A stretch of DNA of 64,000 bases from Evansella tamaricis (lineage in GTDB: Bacteria > Bacillota > Bacilli > Bacillales > Salisediminibacteriaceae). Made by a program: the position numbers and the translations under genes. Positions 61,845-64,000 of the stretch are shown here, piece after piece; the stretch's first letter is position 1; each line of letters begins with the position of its first letter. The notes under the pieces are model-generated. The model saw only the letters and a program-made list of their open reading frames with translations. It ran no database searches and had not been told where the DNA came from. The stretch is taken from contig NZ_JAHQCS010000088.1 of the NCBI RefSeq assembly GCF_019042215.1, forward strand, positions 39,901-103,900, given 5' to 3'.

Positions 61845-62513
61845 ATGAAGATCCTTTATGTGGAAGACGAAACAGAATTAGGAACGTGGGTATATAGAGA
61901 CTTAACCAAACGGGGATATGATGTGACTTGGTTAAAGGATGGGGGCGAAGTCTTGGATCACGGAGAAAATGCAGATATTCTCATTCTGGATGTGATGTTA
62001 CCTGGATTGGATGGGTTTTCGATTGGAAAACGGATGAAAAAAGCTTTTCCATCCCTTCCAATCATCATGTTATCTGCACGGTCTCATGTGGATGATAAAC
62101 TGGAAGGACTTCAATTTGCCGATGATTATATGACTAAACCATTTCATCCAGATGAGTTAGCCGCTAGAATCTTAGTACTTTTGCGGCGGTTTGACCGGCT
62201 CTTGCCTACTGAAACAAAAGTACAGCATTTGTGTTACTATCCAAATCAACACCAGCTTTTTCACAGGGAGACGAAGGAAGAGATTGTCTTAACCTCCAAA
62301 CAGCTTCACATATTCGAATATTTGTTAAAACACGCAGGTCAAATCATGACGAAGGAACAAATCTATGAAGCAGTATGGGAAGAAGAGTATTTCGAAGGGG
62401 ACAAAACGTTAATGGTACATATAAGGTATTTAAGAGAAAAAATAGAAAAGGATCCCGCGAAGCCTACAATCATTGAAACAATCCGTGGAATAGGATATAG
62501 GTTAAGACCGTGA
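61845..62513 (+). CDS. Response regulator, OmpR family
   Basis: A 222-residue regulator: receiver with VEDE near 8, phospho-acceptor D49 in LILDVMLPG, S78 in MLSARS and K98 in YMTKPF, then a winged-helix domain (SKQLHIFEYLLKHAGQIMTK, LMVHIRYLREKIEKDPAKPT, ETIRGIGYRLRP). The switch lysine loop reads FADDYMTKP, one residue shorter than usual (GADDYLTKP type). ATG 61845; its stop overlaps the kinase start by 4 bp. Confidence 0.93.
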   Translation: MKILYVEDETELGTWVYRDLTKRGYDVTWLKDGGEVLDHGENADILILDVMLPGLDGFSIGKRMKKAFPSLPIIMLSARSHVDDKLEGLQFADDYMTKPFHPDELAARILVLLRRFDRLLPTETKVQHLCYYPNQHQLFHRETKEEIVLTSKQLHIFEYLLKHAGQIMTKEQIYEAVWEEEYFEGDKTLMVHIRYLREKIEKDPAKPTIIETIRGIGYRLRP

Positions 62514-63847
62514 AGATTCGCCGTACATTACAAACAAGGTATTTAGCATTAATTATTCTCTCGATTTTTACCATTCCCGTCTCCTTTGTAGTTGCATCAT
62601 TTCTTGTGTATATCCCGGCAATATTTGTAAATAGTGACCGTATAAATGTCTATGATAATAGTGAAGTAGAGGAGTACTGGCACGAAGAGGCAAGAGAGTT
62701 TCAAGATCTTTCTGAAGATAGGGTTATTGCTGTTTTAGAAAAGGCGGTTGAGGACTACAAATCATCGAATGTTTTTTGGGTAGATGAAACAGGTCAAACT
62801 AGATTTGTTTCTGATACTAATTTGGCCATTCCTGATGTTTGGGAACCGACATATACTATCGATTTTATGAAGCAAAGCTATGGGGGAGATCCTTTTACTG
62901 TGGTTGCTTTTGTTGGTGAAAATAGGGATCGAGGATTTGTCGTTCTGCAAATTGATCGACAGAACATCAATTATCCCATCCACCAGCTCGATTTCTATTA
63001 TCAATATATCTACATGTTTGTCATCGTGTTACTCGTGCTACTGTTTGTTTTTCTTTCATGGTTGTTTTTCCGTTCTATTAGAAAACGCCTCGTTCTCCTG
63101 CAAACTTCTATGGAATTGGATTATCACGATATTCCGGACAAAGTAACTGTTAGGGAGAAGGATGAAATTGGTGCGTTAGAAGAATCCTTTAATAGAATGG
63201 TAGATCGCTTAAAGGATAGCCGGAATAGGGAACAGGAAGAGGAGAAACTGCGGAAAGAGCTTATAGCAAACTTGTCCCATGACATACGGACTCCTTTAGC
63301 CACCATTCGGGCCCATGCCTATTCATTAAAAAGCGAGGAGCTATCCACTTTAGGACAAGAGTCTATAACTATTATTGATAATAAAATTGATCACTTACAT
63401 ACATTAATAGAAAACCTTCTTTCGTATACGTTGCTTACATCGGGAAGGTATACGTACCGTCCGGAAAAAGTAGAGATGAATCGTACTATCCGCTTGGCGT
63501 TAAAAGCGTGGTACCCCATTTTTGAGAGGGAGCAGTTTACGGTGGATATTCAGTTGTTCAAAGAACCGGTGTATTGGAATCTGGATCCCAATTGGCTGGA
63601 ACGTATTTTAGACAATTTATTTCAAAATGTAGTGAGGCATGCAAAATCAGGAAAGTACATTTCGATTACTTGTGAAGACAATACGATCTATATACGAGAT
63701 AAAGGTCCAGGCATGTATAGCGGTTCTGAACAGAGGGGCGTGGGAATAGGCCTTTCTATTGTGGAGATAATGACAAAGGAAATGGGAATCGTTTTAGACA
63801 TAGATACATCTGAAAAAGGAACAACCATTACAATGACAAAGAAATAA
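62510..63847 (+). CDS. Sensor histidine kinase
   Basis: A 445-residue membrane kinase: span 1 at ~11-39, an extracellular sensor of ~120 residues, span 2 at ~164-188, HAMP (~190-240), HisKA with H257 in NLSHDIRTPLATIRAH, and a HATPase domain (N box LERILDNLFQNVVRHAK, G1 IRDKGPGM, G2 GVGIGLSIVEIM). GTG 62510 overlaps the regulator's stop (translational coupling). The pair forms a complete two-component system; no target gene is next to it in the window and the stimulus is unknown. Confidence 0.93.
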   Translation: MKIRRTLQTRYLALIILSIFTIPVSFVVASFLVYIPAIFVNSDRINVYDNSEVEEYWHEEAREFQDLSEDRVIAVLEKAVEDYKSSNVFWVDETGQTRFVSDTNLAIPDVWEPTYTIDFMKQSYGGDPFTVVAFVGENRDRGFVVLQIDRQNINYPIHQLDFYYQYIYMFVIVLLVLLFVFLSWLFFRSIRKRLVLLQTSMELDYHDIPDKVTVREKDEIGALEESFNRMVDRLKDSRNREQEEEKLRKELIANLSHDIRTPLATIRAHAYSLKSEELSTLGQESITIIDNKIDHLHTLIENLLSYTLLTSGRYTYRPEKVEMNRTIRLALKAWYPIFEREQFTVDIQLFKEPVYWNLDPNWLERILDNLFQNVVRHAKSGKYISITCEDNTIYIRDKGPGMYSGSEQRGVGIGLSIVEIMTKEMGIVLDIDTSEKGTTITMTKK

Positions 63848-63889
63848 GAAAAGAGTGAGTCGCAAGGCGGGCTCACTCTTTTCTTTTAT
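63848..63889 (+). terminator. Rho-independent terminator
   Basis: AAAAGAGTGAG pairs with CTCACTCTTTT, 11 bases, then CTTTTATTT. Directly after the kinase stop codon. Confidence 0.85.
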
Positions 63890-63935
63890 TTAGGCTCTGT
63901 TATCTTTCAATGTTGATTTTTGCGAAATTCACTCC

Positions 63936-64000
63936 CTTTCACCACTGGCACAAGTGCGACATCTGCTCATTCTTCGCAGTGTCTTCTTAGCCGCGGGCGG
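63936..64000 (+). repeat. B-family repeat, copy 4 (cut by the window edge)
   Basis: CTTTCACCACTGGCACAAGT, GCGACATCTGCTCATTCTTC, GCAGTGTCTTCTTAGCCGC match the start of copy 3 with only a few differences. Confidence 0.85.

Overview
The window reads as a chromosomal segment of a low-GC, endospore-forming Bacillaceae bacterium; the genus cannot be fixed from sequence alone. The reasons are AGGAGG-type ribosome sites, frequent TTG and GTG starts, a SpoVS gene, two DUF3231 proteins, an SE1832-type small protein, lipoproteins with Bacillus-type signal peptides, and dispersed intergenic repeats of the Bacillus kind. No rRNA, tRNA, CRISPR array, transposase, integrase or prophage was recognised.

Layout. 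1-3.8 kb: end of a nitrate-assimilation operon (tail of a molybdopterin nitrate reductase, a TrpD2-like protein, then the three siroheme enzymes). 4.1-7.5 kb: an accessory strip of small unrelated genes (acetyltransferase, membrane peptides, a sigma-factor/lipoprotein deletion remnant, a frameshifted toxin-antitoxin pair); most are followed by the same ~26-bp imperfect palindrome. 7.5-17.4 kb: mixed single genes (PepSY-like lipoprotein, SDR, DUF3231, beta-lactamase-fold hydrolase, SpoVS, pentapeptide protein, amidase, methyltransferase, DUF4256). 17.5-23.3 kb: a six-gene import operon (HAD phosphatase, GlpP-like antiterminator, binding protein, two permeases, TIM-barrel protein; no ATPase), probably for glycerol-3-phosphate or a glycerophosphodiester. 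24.5-26.2 kb: gene-free, with a dispersed repeat running into a 17-copy, 52-bp tandem array.

26.2-44.6 kb: GNAT, cysteine desulfurase, lipoprotein, phosphotransferase, several MFS exporters each beside a regulator (SgrR-like, MocR-like), a HAM1-like protein coupled to an exporter, a zinc-knuckle MBL protein and a PadR regulator. 45-47.7 kb: a LytTR regulator whose N-terminal half is a dead ABC ATPase domain, followed by an ABC-2 exporter whose ATPase gene has an in-frame TGA. 48-57.4 kb: second DUF3231, an orphan response regulator, a CAP-domain protein, two DUF3887 proteins, and a chemoreceptor under a c-di-GMP-I riboswitch that carries an in-frame TAA. 57.7-64 kb: MFS transporter, GH127 glycosidase and a two-component system.

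Four or five dispersed sequence families run through the intergenic space (called A to E here): A, a 128-bp unit sitting just after terminators; B, a ~250-bp GC-richer element; C, a ~43-bp hairpin, one copy nested inside an A copy; D, long palindromic terminators; E, the cassette-end palindrome of the 4.1-7.5 kb strip. Several genes are damaged by a single lesion, so either this genome carries recent pseudogenes or the assembly has a few base errors; read-level checking would decide.
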